Source: Streptomyces sp. V1I1
Lineage (GTDB): Bacteria; Actinomycetota; Actinomycetes; Streptomycetales; Streptomycetaceae
Length of the DNA stretch: 64,000 nt
Direction: 5' to 3'
NCBI RefSeq assembly: GCF_030817355.1
Contig: NZ_JAUSZH010000001.1
Span: 5,146,501 to 5,210,500, forward strand
Numbering within the stretch: the stretch's first letter is position 1; each line of letters begins with the position of its first letter. The translations under genes and the position numbers were made by a program. Below are positions 48,249 through 56,520 of this stretch, piece after piece. The notes beneath the pieces are model-generated. The model had not been told where the DNA came from and did no database searches. It saw nothing but the letters and a program-made list of their open reading frames with translations.

Positions 48249-50071
48249 CCGAGACAGAACCGTCCCTGCGGATCGGCTTCGACGTATCGCGGACTAAGGC
48301 TGTGCTGCGGGTGGGTGAGCAGTACCGCCGTGAGCTGACCAGGCTGGCTGCCCGCTTTCCCGCGGGTGGCCAGCGCGGCCCCCTTGCTATGGAGCTGACC
48401 CTCGATGACTTCCTGGTGGGCATTGACGTCCTCGCTGACTGGCCACACCCGGATTCCGTTGCGTGGGAGGACGAACTAGCTGCGCTGGTCGGGGGAGTTC
48501 TTGACGACGCCGACTTGGCCGAGCAGCGGCTCCAGGAACCTGGCGGCGCGCCTGCCTGGGACTGTAGCGCGGTGGAAGCGGCGCTGGGATCCGAATGGTG
48601 CGCGGATCTCACTGAATTCCAGCGGCGCGACATCGCACGGCTGCTGTCATTGCAGCACGGCGCCAACTTCAGCGTCCCTGGCGCTGGGAAGACGCGCGTC
48701 GGTCTCGCGGTATACGCGGCTATGCGGGAGCGCAAGGAGGTCCGGCGGCTGCTAGTCGTGAGCCCTAAGTCCGCTTACGAGTCCTGGCTGTTCGAAAGCG
48801 GGCAGTGTTTCGAGAGGCCTCCTATCACCACGGTCATGGGGAAGAGCCCCGACCCCAGGGCAGAGATCCTGATCGTGAACTACGAGAGGCTGGACAAGTC
48901 TCTTGCCGCGCTTGCCTCTTGGCTTCGGGCCATGCCCTCCATGGTGATCCTCGACGAGGCGCACCGCATGAAGCTCGGGGCTCAGGGGATCTACGGAAGT
49001 GCCTGCATGGCCCTCGGGCCGCTCAGTCGCCGTCGGCTCATCCTGACTGGAACGCCGGCCCCGAACGGGGCACGGGACTTGGAGAACCTGCTTTCGTTCG
49101 TGTGGCCGGGGCACGGCCGCCGGGTGGTGACTCAGGCCGTCGCAGGAGGCGATCTCGCGCACGCCAGCTCAGTGCTCCGTCCCCTGTTCACCCGGACGAC
49201 CAAGAACGAGCTGGGACTTCCACCGTTCGAGACCCGCATCAGGCGCCTGAGGATGCCCGATCTGCACCGCGAGGTGTACGACGCCCTCGTAGGGCGTTTT
49301 ACTGCCCGGGCTGAGGCTTCGCGCGCTGACTTCGATGCCCTCGGCAAGGCGATGCTGCGCCTGCTCATGGCGGCCACGAGCCCGGCGCTGCTCGTTGAGG
49401 GAGGAAGCCGCTATGAGCCCCTGACGTACCAGGTGCCGCCGCTTGAAGTCCCCGAGGACGAATCGCTGTATTCGCTGATGCGGAACCTGCCACGGCACGA
49501 GCTCTCCCCGAAGTACCAGGAAACGCTGAAGATCGTCGCGGAGAACGCCGCGATGGGCCGCAAGACCCTGGTCTGGACGACCTTCGTACGTAGCATCACC
49601 ACGATGGAGAACATGTTCGCGGCGTATCAGCCTGCTGTGGTGCACGGCGGTACACCCGACCGCGAGGAGCAGATCCGCCGCTTCCGCGAAGACCCCGACT
49701 GCCAGGTGCTGCTGTCTAACCCGGCGACCCTTGGCGAGGGCATCAGCCTGCACCACGTATGCCATGACGCGGTCTACGTGGACCGTGACTTCATGGCGGG
49801 TCGCTTTCTCCAGAGCCTGGACCGAATTCACCGGTTGGGTCTTGCGCCCGGTACGGAGACCCGGGTCACGGTCCTCGCGGTCGAGGGGACTATTGACGAT
49901 GTGGTGGCAATGCGGCTCGAAGCGAAGCTGGAATTCATGGGACGAATACTGGACGATCCATCCGTCCAGCAGCTGGCTGACCTTGAGGACGAGCCCTCCG
50001 TTGCGGCTGGCATGGATATGGCTGATGTTCGCGCGCTGCTGAGGCACGTCGATGCCGTCGCTGCCCAGTGA
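48245..50071 (+). CDS. SNF2-family helicase/translocase
   Basis: 608 residues from GTG 48245. Q-motif region DLTEFQRRDIARLLSLQHGA, Walker A SVPGAGKTR (about 143-151), DEAH (about 236-239), LILTGTPAPNG (motif III), then LVWTTFVRSITTMENMF, VHGGTPDREEQIRRFREDP and motif VI QSLDRIHRLGL. N-terminal 120 residues are family specific. SNF2 motors appear in DISARM and several R-M-like systems, where they move on or scan DNA. Operon with ParB-like and DUF3883-like genes. Confidence 0.92.
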   Translation: MTETEPSLRIGFDVSRTKAVLRVGEQYRRELTRLAARFPAGGQRGPLAMELTLDDFLVGIDVLADWPHPDSVAWEDELAALVGGVLDDADLAEQRLQEPGGAPAWDCSAVEAALGSEWCADLTEFQRRDIARLLSLQHGANFSVPGAGKTRVGLAVYAAMRERKEVRRLLVVSPKSAYESWLFESGQCFERPPITTVMGKSPDPRAEILIVNYERLDKSLAALASWLRAMPSMVILDEAHRMKLGAQGIYGSACMALGPLSRRRLILTGTPAPNGARDLENLLSFVWPGHGRRVVTQAVAGGDLAHASSVLRPLFTRTTKNELGLPPFETRIRRLRMPDLHREVYDALVGRFTARAEASRADFDALGKAMLRLLMAATSPALLVEGGSRYEPLTYQVPPLEVPEDESLYSLMRNLPRHELSPKYQETLKIVAENAAMGRKTLVWTTFVRSITTMENMFAAYQPAVVHGGTPDREEQIRRFREDPDCQVLLSNPATLGEGISLHHVCHDAVYVDRDFMAGRFLQSLDRIHRLGLAPGTETRVTVLAVEGTIDDVVAMRLEAKLEFMGRILDDPSVQQLADLEDEPSVAAGMDMADVRALLRHVDAVAAQ

Positions 50072-50825
50072 GGCCACCCGCCGTGCGGCGCTGCGCTGGC
50101 TGGCACAGCTCCGCGTGGCGGGTGTTCCCCGGACACAGGTGCTCTTCACCCACCACCCCCGCTATGCGGACCTCACGCCGTCCCAGTACGCCGAGGGCCT
50201 TGCCTGGCTGAGGAAGACGGGCATGGTGACAGCGGCCGGTCGTCCAGTCGTGGCAATCAGCGAGACTGAGCTGCGGGGCACGGGGGCGCCCTCTGCCATT
50301 CCCCACGTCGTGTGGAGCCGCGCTGCTGAGGAAGCGAGAAGAAAGGTTGGGACAGTCGGCGAGCAGGCGCTCCTCGGACTGCTCTTCCGGGGCGGGTTAT
50401 TGCGGGTCAGACATGTGGCAGCACTCTCGGACGCGTACGGATACGACATCGAGGCGGCCCTGTCCGGCTCAGAATTCGCGCATCTGGAGGTCAAGTCCAC
50501 GACCGACCCGACCCGGCTGCTGGTCCATCTCACGCGTCACGAGTACGAGGTCATGCTGACGGATGCCGAGTGGAGCATGGCTGCCGTCCTCGTTGGCGCT
50601 GACGGCAGCGCATTGAACGTGGCCACCGTCAGCCGACGGTGGCTTCACGCGGCTGTCCCGGAAGACCGGACCAGGAACGGCAGCTGGGAATCTGCGCGTC
50701 TTGCCGTTCCGGCTCAGGCCATCACGCCGGGACTCTCAATGGAGGCTGGCTGGAAGCTCCTGCCGGATAGTTCGCTTCCGAGCCGCCCGGTGTGGGGGAT
50801 GCAGACCTCCGGGGTACTGGTCTGA
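50052..50825 (+). CDS. DUF3883-like PD-(D/E)xK nuclease
   Basis: 257 residues from ATG 50052, overlapping the SNF2 3' end by 20 bases. The C-terminal half has GEQALL (Glu105), GYDIEA (Asp132) and FAHLEVKST (Glu146, Lys148), the E-D-ExK arrangement of DUF3883/NOV-type nucleases. The N-terminal half looks like a helical DNA-binding part (LTPSQYAEGLAWLRKTGMVT). Probable cutting or sensing subunit of the ParB-SNF2 module. Its last 112 bases lie antisense to the methyltransferase gene. Confidence 0.75.
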   Translation: MPSLPSEATRRAALRWLAQLRVAGVPRTQVLFTHHPRYADLTPSQYAEGLAWLRKTGMVTAAGRPVVAISETELRGTGAPSAIPHVVWSRAAEEARRKVGTVGEQALLGLLFRGGLLRVRHVAALSDAYGYDIEAALSGSEFAHLEVKSTTDPTRLLVHLTRHEYEVMLTDAEWSMAAVLVGADGSALNVATVSRRWLHAAVPEDRTRNGSWESARLAVPAQAITPGLSMEAGWKLLPDSSLPSRPVWGMQTSGVLV

Positions 50826-51802
50826 GTCAGTGCGCTGGCAACGCTGCGGCCAACGGCCTCTGCAACCGGCGGTGGGAACGCGTTTCCCACCTGCCGATAA
50901 GCCGAAGTCTTGCGGCCGGTGAATGCCCAGTCTGGAGGGAAGCCCTGAAGCAGCGCTATCTGGGCCACGGTGAGCTTTACCGGCAGCAGTGCTCCGGGCA
51001 GGGGCGGAGCGTCGGCGACGCTGGATCCGTTGACGCCGAGTTGGGCCCAGGCCTGCCGGGCGCGGGAAGGGCCAAGGTCGGGACCGCCGTGCTTTCGTGA
51101 GCCACCGCAGAGAGTGGGCGCGATGCGCCTCGCGGAGTCCGCCCACTCGCGGGCCTGTTCCCAGCCTCGCGAAGCCATGGACTCGAAGAGGACGCTGCCC
51201 ACTGAAGGCGCGGTATCTGGGCAGGACGTCGGCTCTGGCCACTTGAAGCGAGTGAATGCGGTCGGCCGCATGGCAACGAGGACCGAGCGTGGCCGGAGTT
51301 GAGGCACCCCGAAGTCACAGGCGCGCAGCAGGCGCCAGCTGGTGGCGTAGCCGAGATCCTCTAACTGGCGAAGAATAGCCGTGCGGTAGCTGTCGAATTT
51401 CTTCTGCAGGATCCCTTTGACGTTCTCGATCAGGACGGCATGCGGCCGGAGCCTGGCGGCCAGCGCCAGCATGACGGGGAACAGGTCTCGCTCATCGTCT
51501 GCGCCGAGTTGTTTGCCTGCGAGCGAGAACGGCGGGCAGGGGACGCCCGCAGCGAGCAGATCGACGCTCTGGTCGGCAGGACGGAGATCGTGAGCGAGGA
51601 GATTCCGGGCATCCGTGTGGAGAACGTTCCAGTGCGGACGGTTTATGCGCAGGGTGTTCGCGGCGTCTGCATCCACTTCGACAAGTGCGATGTGTTCGAA
51701 ACCGGCACGCTCTAGACCCAGGGCCTGACCTCCGGCGCCGGCGCAGACTTCGATGCATGTGAGCGCCCGGTTCTGGGTGGCGGTGCCGAGCTGGTTCCGC
51801 AT
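50714..51802 (-). CDS. DNA (cytosine-5) methyltransferase 1
   Basis: 362 residues from ATG 51802. Motif I CAGAGGQALGLERAGF, IV GVPCPPFSLAGKQLG with catalytic Cys89, VI VLIENVKG, VIII QLRPRSVLVAM, X YRQVGNAFPPPVAEAVG. The target-recognition part contains LCGGSRKHGGPDLGPSRARQ, nearly the same as in methyltransferase 2, so both may modify the same or overlapping sites. Divergent from the HNH gene across a 38-bp palindrome. Confidence 0.93.
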   Translation of the reverse strand: MRNQLGTATQNRALTCIEVCAGAGGQALGLERAGFEHIALVEVDADAANTLRINRPHWNVLHTDARNLLAHDLRPADQSVDLLAAGVPCPPFSLAGKQLGADDERDLFPVMLALAARLRPHAVLIENVKGILQKKFDSYRTAILRQLEDLGYATSWRLLRACDFGVPQLRPRSVLVAMRPTAFTRFKWPEPTSCPDTAPSVGSVLFESMASRGWEQAREWADSARRIAPTLCGGSRKHGGPDLGPSRARQAWAQLGVNGSSVADAPPLPGALLPVKLTVAQIALLQGFPPDWAFTGRKTSAYRQVGNAFPPPVAEAVGRSVASALTQTSTPEVCIPHTGRLGSELSGRSFQPASIESPGVMA

Positions 51803-51843
51803 GGTGTTCCTCCCGCTTTGGTGCTGCGATCGCTATCGCTCAC

Positions 51844-51881
51844 AGCTTGCCGCCACTTGCCGCGGCAAGTGGCGGCAAGCT
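51844..51881. promoter_or_regulatory. Perfect 38-bp palindrome between methyltransferase 1 and HNH genes
   Basis: Arms of 19 bp read AGCTTGCCGCCACTTGCCG and its complement, so the heptamer TTGCCGC occurs twice in each direction. It sits 42 bases upstream of the methyltransferase start and 55 upstream of the HNH start; a natural operator for autoregulation of the R-M genes. No separate C-protein gene is seen. Confidence 0.75.
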
Positions 51882-51935
51882 ACTGTGCTCCCTCGAAGGG
51901 GGTAGCATTCGGATGTTTGAGCGATTGGTGGAACT

Positions 51936-52643
51936 GTGGTCGACATGGGGCTGAGCTGGCAGAACGAGTCACTCGGGGCCCGCGTCCGAGTCGCACTATG
52001 GCTGCGTGACGAGGTTGGCGAAGGGGGAACGTTCTCCAAGGCCCGAATCCGGGAGGCGGTCAGGGGGACCGAGCAGGTTGACCGTCGTATGCGGGATCTG
52101 CGTCCCGCGGGCTGGGTGATCCTCACGTATCGCGACAAGCCCAGCCTTCAGCCGGACCAGCTGTATCTGGAGAAGATCGGGCTGCCGATCTGGGAGGCGG
52201 AACACCGCGCTGCCGGCCTGCGCCAGATCAGCGCGAAGACGAGGCGCTTCGTGTACGAACGCGACGGCCACATGTGCCGTCGCTGCGGAGTCGCCGCAGG
52301 CGAGGAGTACGCCGACGATCCGGGGGTCCATGCGCGTCTTACGCTCGGCCACGTCAATCCGCACAAGTCGGGCAATGGGGCGAATGCCGAAGACCTGATC
52401 ACGGAGTGCGCCCGCTGCAACGAGACAGTGAAACACCTCACTGGTGTGCAGATGACCAAGGAGCAGGTCTGGGACCGGATGAAGGAGCTCCCACTACGTG
52501 GCAAGCGCGACCTGCTGGCATGGATGAAGGTCGACCATCGTCCTCTGAGCCCAGCGGAGAAGGCGTGGGGAATGTACCGGCAGCTCCCGGCTGCTGTGCG
52601 TGAGGAGCTCGAGAAGGACCTGGAAGCACTCATGAGGAGCTGA
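51936..52643 (+). CDS. HNH endonuclease with winged-helix N-terminus
   Basis: 235 residues from GTG 51936 (ATG 51945 also possible; no strong site). Winged-helix LWLRDEVGEGGTFSKARIRE and DRRMRDLRPAGW, then an HNH domain: RDGHMCRRCGVAAGEEY, LTLGHVNPHKSGNGANAEDL, ITECARCNETV, with His, Asn and two CxxC zinc pairs. Could be a nicking or modified-DNA nuclease of the R-M set. Active paralogue of the gene at 46043. Confidence 0.85.
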   Translation: MVDMGLSWQNESLGARVRVALWLRDEVGEGGTFSKARIREAVRGTEQVDRRMRDLRPAGWVILTYRDKPSLQPDQLYLEKIGLPIWEAEHRAAGLRQISAKTRRFVYERDGHMCRRCGVAAGEEYADDPGVHARLTLGHVNPHKSGNGANAEDLITECARCNETVKHLTGVQMTKEQVWDRMKELPLRGKRDLLAWMKVDHRPLSPAEKAWGMYRQLPAAVREELEKDLEALMRS

Positions 52644-52735
52644 GCGTCCCCTGTGGCTTACGGCTGGTCTCGTGGTTCCTGTCGGTGCGGGATGCGACAC
52701 TTGCGTGTCTGTCATCACCGCCCCAGGAGGAGCCG

Positions 52736-53971
52736 ATGGGTACCACCGACCACAAGCTGACCTCGATTGAGATCTGCGCGGGTGCCGGTGGCCAAGCTGT
52801 AGGGCTTCACCAGGCTGGCTTCCGGCACCTTGCGCTGGTTGAGATCGACAAGCATGCCGCGGAGACGCTGAGGGAGAACATCAAAAACCATCCCAAGTGG
52901 CGCTGGGAGAGGGATCATTGCTTGATCCGTGAGGCCGACGTGAAGGAGTTCCACCCGCTCGAGGAAGTGCCCGCTCCCGACCCCTACGACGAGGGCAAAC
53001 GTGCCACGTCTGATGAAGTGGAGCTGATCAAGCCGGGACAACTTGATCTCCTCGCTGGTGGCGTGCCCTGCCCGCCGTTCTCGACGGCAGGGAAGCAGCT
53101 CGGCCGTGAGGACGATCGTGATCTGTTCCCCAGGATGCTCGCCCTTGTGGAGCAGCTCCAGCCGCGTGCGGTCATGATCGAGAACGTGCGAGGGCTGGTT
53201 GAGCCAGAGCGTAAGTTCCGCTACTACCGCAACCACATCAAAAACCGGCTGCGCAAGGCTGGCTATGTCATCTGTGGTTGGCGGGTCTTGGAAGCTCGTG
53301 ACTTTGGCGTGCCTCAGCTCCGGCCGCGGGCCATCCTGGTCGCAATCCGCGAGGACGAATACCGGGGCTTTGACTGGCCGGAGCCGCAGGGAAAGATCGT
53401 GACAGTAGCGGAAACGCTGACGCCCTCTATGAAGCGGAGGCTTGGCGAAGACTCTGCGCGTTTCAGAAAGTGGCTTAGCCAGGCGGAACTTGGCACAGTC
53501 GCTCCCACGCTCGTCGGTGGATCCAAAAAGCACGGTGGCGCGGATCTTGGTCCCACGAGGGCAAAGAAGGCATGGGCTGCACTCGGCGTCGATGCTATGG
53601 GCGTAGCCAACGACGAGGACAAGATGATCGACCCTGATCGTGACCTCGGCACCCTGAAGAGAGGGCCAAAGCTCACCGTTGAACAGGCTGCTCTCATCCA
53701 GGGCTTCCCTGAAGAGTGGAAGTTCACTGGCGGCGGTAAAACCGCTCGTTACAGGCAGGTCGGCAACGCGTTCCCGCCGCCTGTCGCGGCTGCGGTCGGC
53801 GAATGCATCAAGGAGGCGCTGACTCGCACCGGGCCACTGCGCGAAGACCCAAGGCCGGACTTCGAGCCGGAAGATGACCCGTCACTCGTCGCTCCTGAGC
53901 TTCCGCTCCAGCAGGCGCTTCCGGCGATCGAGGACGACGCGGAGGACTGCGCTCGCGCACTTGTCGGGTGA
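52736..53971 (+). CDS. DNA (cytosine-5) methyltransferase 2
   Basis: 411 residues from ATG 52736 with AGGAGG five bases upstream. Motif I CAGAGGQAVGLHQAGF, IV GVPCPPFSTAGKQLG with catalytic Cys112, VI VMIENVRGLV, VIII QLRPRAILVAI, recognition segment LVGGSKKHGGADLGPTRAKK, X YRQVGNAFPPPVAAAVG. A 30-residue insert near 70-100 and an acidic tail distinguish it from methyltransferase 1. Its 3' end overlaps vsr by 90 bases, convergently. Confidence 0.94.
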   Translation: MGTTDHKLTSIEICAGAGGQAVGLHQAGFRHLALVEIDKHAAETLRENIKNHPKWRWERDHCLIREADVKEFHPLEEVPAPDPYDEGKRATSDEVELIKPGQLDLLAGGVPCPPFSTAGKQLGREDDRDLFPRMLALVEQLQPRAVMIENVRGLVEPERKFRYYRNHIKNRLRKAGYVICGWRVLEARDFGVPQLRPRAILVAIREDEYRGFDWPEPQGKIVTVAETLTPSMKRRLGEDSARFRKWLSQAELGTVAPTLVGGSKKHGGADLGPTRAKKAWAALGVDAMGVANDEDKMIDPDRDLGTLKRGPKLTVEQAALIQGFPEEWKFTGGGKTARYRQVGNAFPPPVAAAVGECIKEALTRTGPLREDPRPDFEPEDDPSLVAPELPLQQALPAIEDDAEDCARALVG

Positions 53972-54355
53972 CTCGTGCTCCCAGAAGCGCAGGACCGTCC
54001 AGCCGGCTTCAGTGAGACGGCGGTCAGTGTCACGGTCGCGGGCCATGTTGCCCGCGACCTTGCCTGACCAGTAACCAGGGTTGGTCTTCGGTGGGACGTA
54101 GTGCTCGGGGCAGCCGTGCCAGTAGCAGCCGTCGATAAATACGGCCACCTTCGTTGGCCCGAAGACGATGTCTGCCGTCCGGCGCAGATCGGGGAGCGGC
54201 TTAGCGGCTACGCGGTACCGCAAACCCTGGGCGTGGAGCAGGCGGCGAAGAAGCCGCTCCGGCTTAGTATCCCGGCTGCGGATCGCTTGCATGTTGCGGC
54301 GACGGGCAGCGGATGAGGCCCACGAGCCAGCTGGAGGATTCCATGGGTCGGTCAC
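53882..54355 (-). CDS. vsr: Very short patch repair endonuclease
   Basis: 157 residues. Full Vsr pattern: ARRRNMQAIRSRDTKPERLL, ADIVFGPTKVAVFIDGCYWH (catalytic Asp and metal His), GCPEHYVPPKTNPGYW, RDTDRRLTEAGWTVLRFWEH. Nicks 5' to T in T:G mismatches that arise when 5-methylcytosine deaminates, so it protects the methylated sites of the adjacent C5 methyltransferases. Downstream of the NaeI-like gene on the same strand. Confidence 0.95.
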   Translation of the reverse strand: MTDPWNPPAGSWASSAARRRNMQAIRSRDTKPERLLRRLLHAQGLRYRVAAKPLPDLRRTADIVFGPTKVAVFIDGCYWHGCPEHYVPPKTNPGYWSGKVAGNMARDRDTDRRLTEAGWTVLRFWEHESPDKCASAVLRVVLDRRKRLLERKLRSDE

Positions 54356-54421
54356 TGTTCAGTCCTAGCGATGCTTCCCACTGCAAAGGGCGGTTTCAGG
54401 CAGGCCAGCCACGAGCCTGCC

Positions 54422-55402
54422 TCACAGGTTACCTTCAGCCCGTTTCCGAGGAATGACGGGCGCTGCAATCGGCTCATCTTCCGACCTCGCAACTACCCAG
54501 TAAGTGCCATTGACTTCAGCCGTGGGCCGTTCGTCTGGAATCGCCGGGGCCGGTGTAACGCGGGCGGCAACAAGCTCACCCTTCTTTGGAACTGGCAAAC
54601 CTAATGCCCGAGCCACCAGAGGATCATTATCTTGATGGCCGAGAACCAGAATTCCGTCTGGCCGCAGTGCGTCGCGGGCGCCCCCGTTACCTCGGGCACG
54701 CTTCATCGGATCGTCGAGGCCGTGGCCAACAGTCTCAATGATCGTTCTCCGGAGAATGATCCCTTGGACTCGGACTTCTCTAAAGAGCTGGAAGATTCTG
54801 GCTTGACCGTGCCGCTGATTGCGACCCTCCGCATTCATGATGCGCTTACATGTTTCGGGATCAAGGTGTAGAAGCAGGTTTTCCGCAAGTTTCCCGTGCT
54901 CGGGCCAGAGCCAGCGGATGGCGGCTACACCAGCCTCATTGAGCCTTCGCTTAGCATCGCGGTTCTGAACGGAGCGAAGATGCATTTCGGTGGCGCGGAC
55001 AAGCCCGGCCCGCCACGAACTGTTCTGATCGCTGGCTGTTACCACCAGGCATAGGTGGCCAACCATCTCTGGGCCCATCTCCCAGCCCCCGATGCGCTGG
55101 GAGAACTTGCAGTCCACCTCGACCCCAGCTATGCGGTAGTCGGTGACGTCTCCGTCGTCGAACTCGAACTCTCTGTGCAGGTTGATTTCAACGAGAGTCC
55201 CCATGTGGGTCTTCTCGGTTTTGTGCAGTTTTTGGTACTCGTAGCGTCCGTTGCGGCGCCCGTCCAGTAGCTGGTCGAGCGTCGCTCGCAGGACGTCAGC
55301 AAACCGCTGGCCGTCATGGTCGAGGCTGGCCAGATGGGCGGCTACCAACTCCAGTTCGGTGTCGTGGACACCGCGAGAGGGATCTTCAGTCAGATCTGTC
55401 AC
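54422..55402 (-). CDS. NaeI-family type II restriction endonuclease
   Basis: 326 residues from GTG 55402; NaeI is 317. Relative to the published NaeI numbering every key residue appears at +2: TLDQLLDGRR (41-50; NaeI 39-48, the ligase-like loop with Leu43), Glu72, Asp88, Asp97 and Lys99 in VEVDCKF. LHKTEKTHMGTLVEINLHRE and GWEMGPEMVGHLCLVVTASD also fit. NaeI cuts GCCGGC after binding two sites and has a CAP-like DNA-binding domain. The C-terminal region has MKRARGNGGARDALRPDGIL. The target here is presumed GCCGGC-like, matching two C5 methyltransferases. Confidence 0.9.
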   Translation of the reverse strand: MTDLTEDPSRGVHDTELELVAAHLASLDHDGQRFADVLRATLDQLLDGRRNGRYEYQKLHKTEKTHMGTLVEINLHREFEFDDGDVTDYRIAGVEVDCKFSQRIGGWEMGPEMVGHLCLVVTASDQNSSWRAGLVRATEMHLRSVQNRDAKRRLNEAGVAAIRWLWPEHGKLAENLLLHLDPETCKRIMNAEGRNQRHGQARIFQLFREVRVQGIILRRTIIETVGHGLDDPMKRARGNGGARDALRPDGILVLGHQDNDPLVARALGLPVPKKGELVAARVTPAPAIPDERPTAEVNGTYWVVARSEDEPIAAPVIPRKRAEGNL

Positions 55403-55469
55403 GGGGTCATCTAAGCCGGCTCCGCGGGGGACCGGTTGGGAGGACAGCAGGCATCCCGGCCTGGCGGCC

Positions 55470-56483
55470 TCAGCCCTGCACCGGCCCCCCATGGCAGTCC
55501 CGGTACGCCGCCCCCGACCCGCACCAGCAAGACGCCCCCTTCGCCGGCGGCCACGCCACCGCCCGGCCTCTTGCCGCCAGCGTCGTTGCGTACTGCGGGA
55601 GCAGGTCCGCGTTTGCCGGGGATGACTGTTCCGAGGCCGCGAACGCCTCGTACGACGGGACCGTCCCCGTCACGATGCCCAGATTCCCCGTGCCCGTGGA
55701 GGACAGGTCTCGCAGCGACGCCTCGAGGTCCGTCAGGTGGGCCGTGTGCGTCGGGTATTCCGATTCCAACTCCGGGTAGGCCGCGAGGAGTTCGTTCAGT
55801 TCGGACTCCGGCCAGTGGAGGACCGCCACCGGGAAGGGGCGGGACAGCGCCGAGCGGTACGAGCCCAGTTCGGATCGCAGGCGGGCGATTTCGGCCTGGA
55901 GTTCTGCCGGGTTGTCGGAGCCGAGGGCCCACAGGCGTTTCGGGTCGTGGAGTTCGTCCAGGGAGATGTTCGACGCGTGGCCGCGGTCGGCCAGGGCGTC
56001 CCACTCGTCGTGGGGCAGGCCCAGCAGGCGGCGGACGCGGTGGCGGCCCGTGAGGAGGGACTGGATGTTGTACGGGACGGGCTCGTCGTCGCCCGCGGGG
56101 AGGAGCAGGGTGAGCGCTGTCGTGAAGCAGTCGTGGGACGCCTCGAGCTCGTCGTGGGACTCCAGCGTCTCGGCGATGATCTCCCAGGGCGCGGCGTCCG
56201 CCGGGGCCGCCGTGCGGATGCCGTTGATCAGGGCGCGGGCCTCGGCCTCGTGGCCGTACTCCCAGAGGTTCGCCGCCTGGAGGGCCTTGATCAGCAGGGG
56301 GTGCTCGGGGTCGGCCGCGAGCATGCGGTCGTAGAGGGTCGAGGCGCGTTCGCGGTCGCCTGCCAGCTCGAGATGGGCCACGGCTTGGAGGAGGAGTGGC
56401 TCATGGTCCGCGGGGTACTGCTCCGCGGTACGCAGCAGGCGCTCGGCTTCGGTGATGTGATCAGCAGGCGTGTCGGGGCGCAT
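55470..56483 (-). CDS. Tetratricopeptide-like protein with SEC-C zinc motif
   Basis: 337 residues from ATG 56483. Helical repeats (EAERLLRTAEQYPADHEPLL, ASTLYDRMLAADPEHPLLIK, LEASHDCFTTALTLLLPAGD) and a C-terminal SEC-C motif CWCGSGAAYRDCHG (CxC...HC/CH type). Common Streptomyces housekeeping-like gene of unknown role; SEC-C binds zinc and is known from SecA. Marks the return to backbone after the island. Confidence 0.85.
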   Translation of the reverse strand: MRPDTPADHITEAERLLRTAEQYPADHEPLLLQAVAHLELAGDRERASTLYDRMLAADPEHPLLIKALQAANLWEYGHEAEARALINGIRTAAPADAAPWEIIAETLESHDELEASHDCFTTALTLLLPAGDDEPVPYNIQSLLTGRHRVRRLLGLPHDEWDALADRGHASNISLDELHDPKRLWALGSDNPAELQAEIARLRSELGSYRSALSRPFPVAVLHWPESELNELLAAYPELESEYPTHTAHLTDLEASLRDLSSTGTGNLGIVTGTVPSYEAFAASEQSSPANADLLPQYATTLAARGRAVAWPPAKGASCWCGSGAAYRDCHGGPVQG

Positions 56484-56520
56484 GGTGGACACCGTACTGC
56501 TGTACGGGGGTTCGGCGGGG

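Noticed and set aside
37495..55402. Second integrative element with its own att sites
   Set aside because: No integrase, no transfer genes, and no matching repeats found at the two edges; treated as a chromosomal accessory island.
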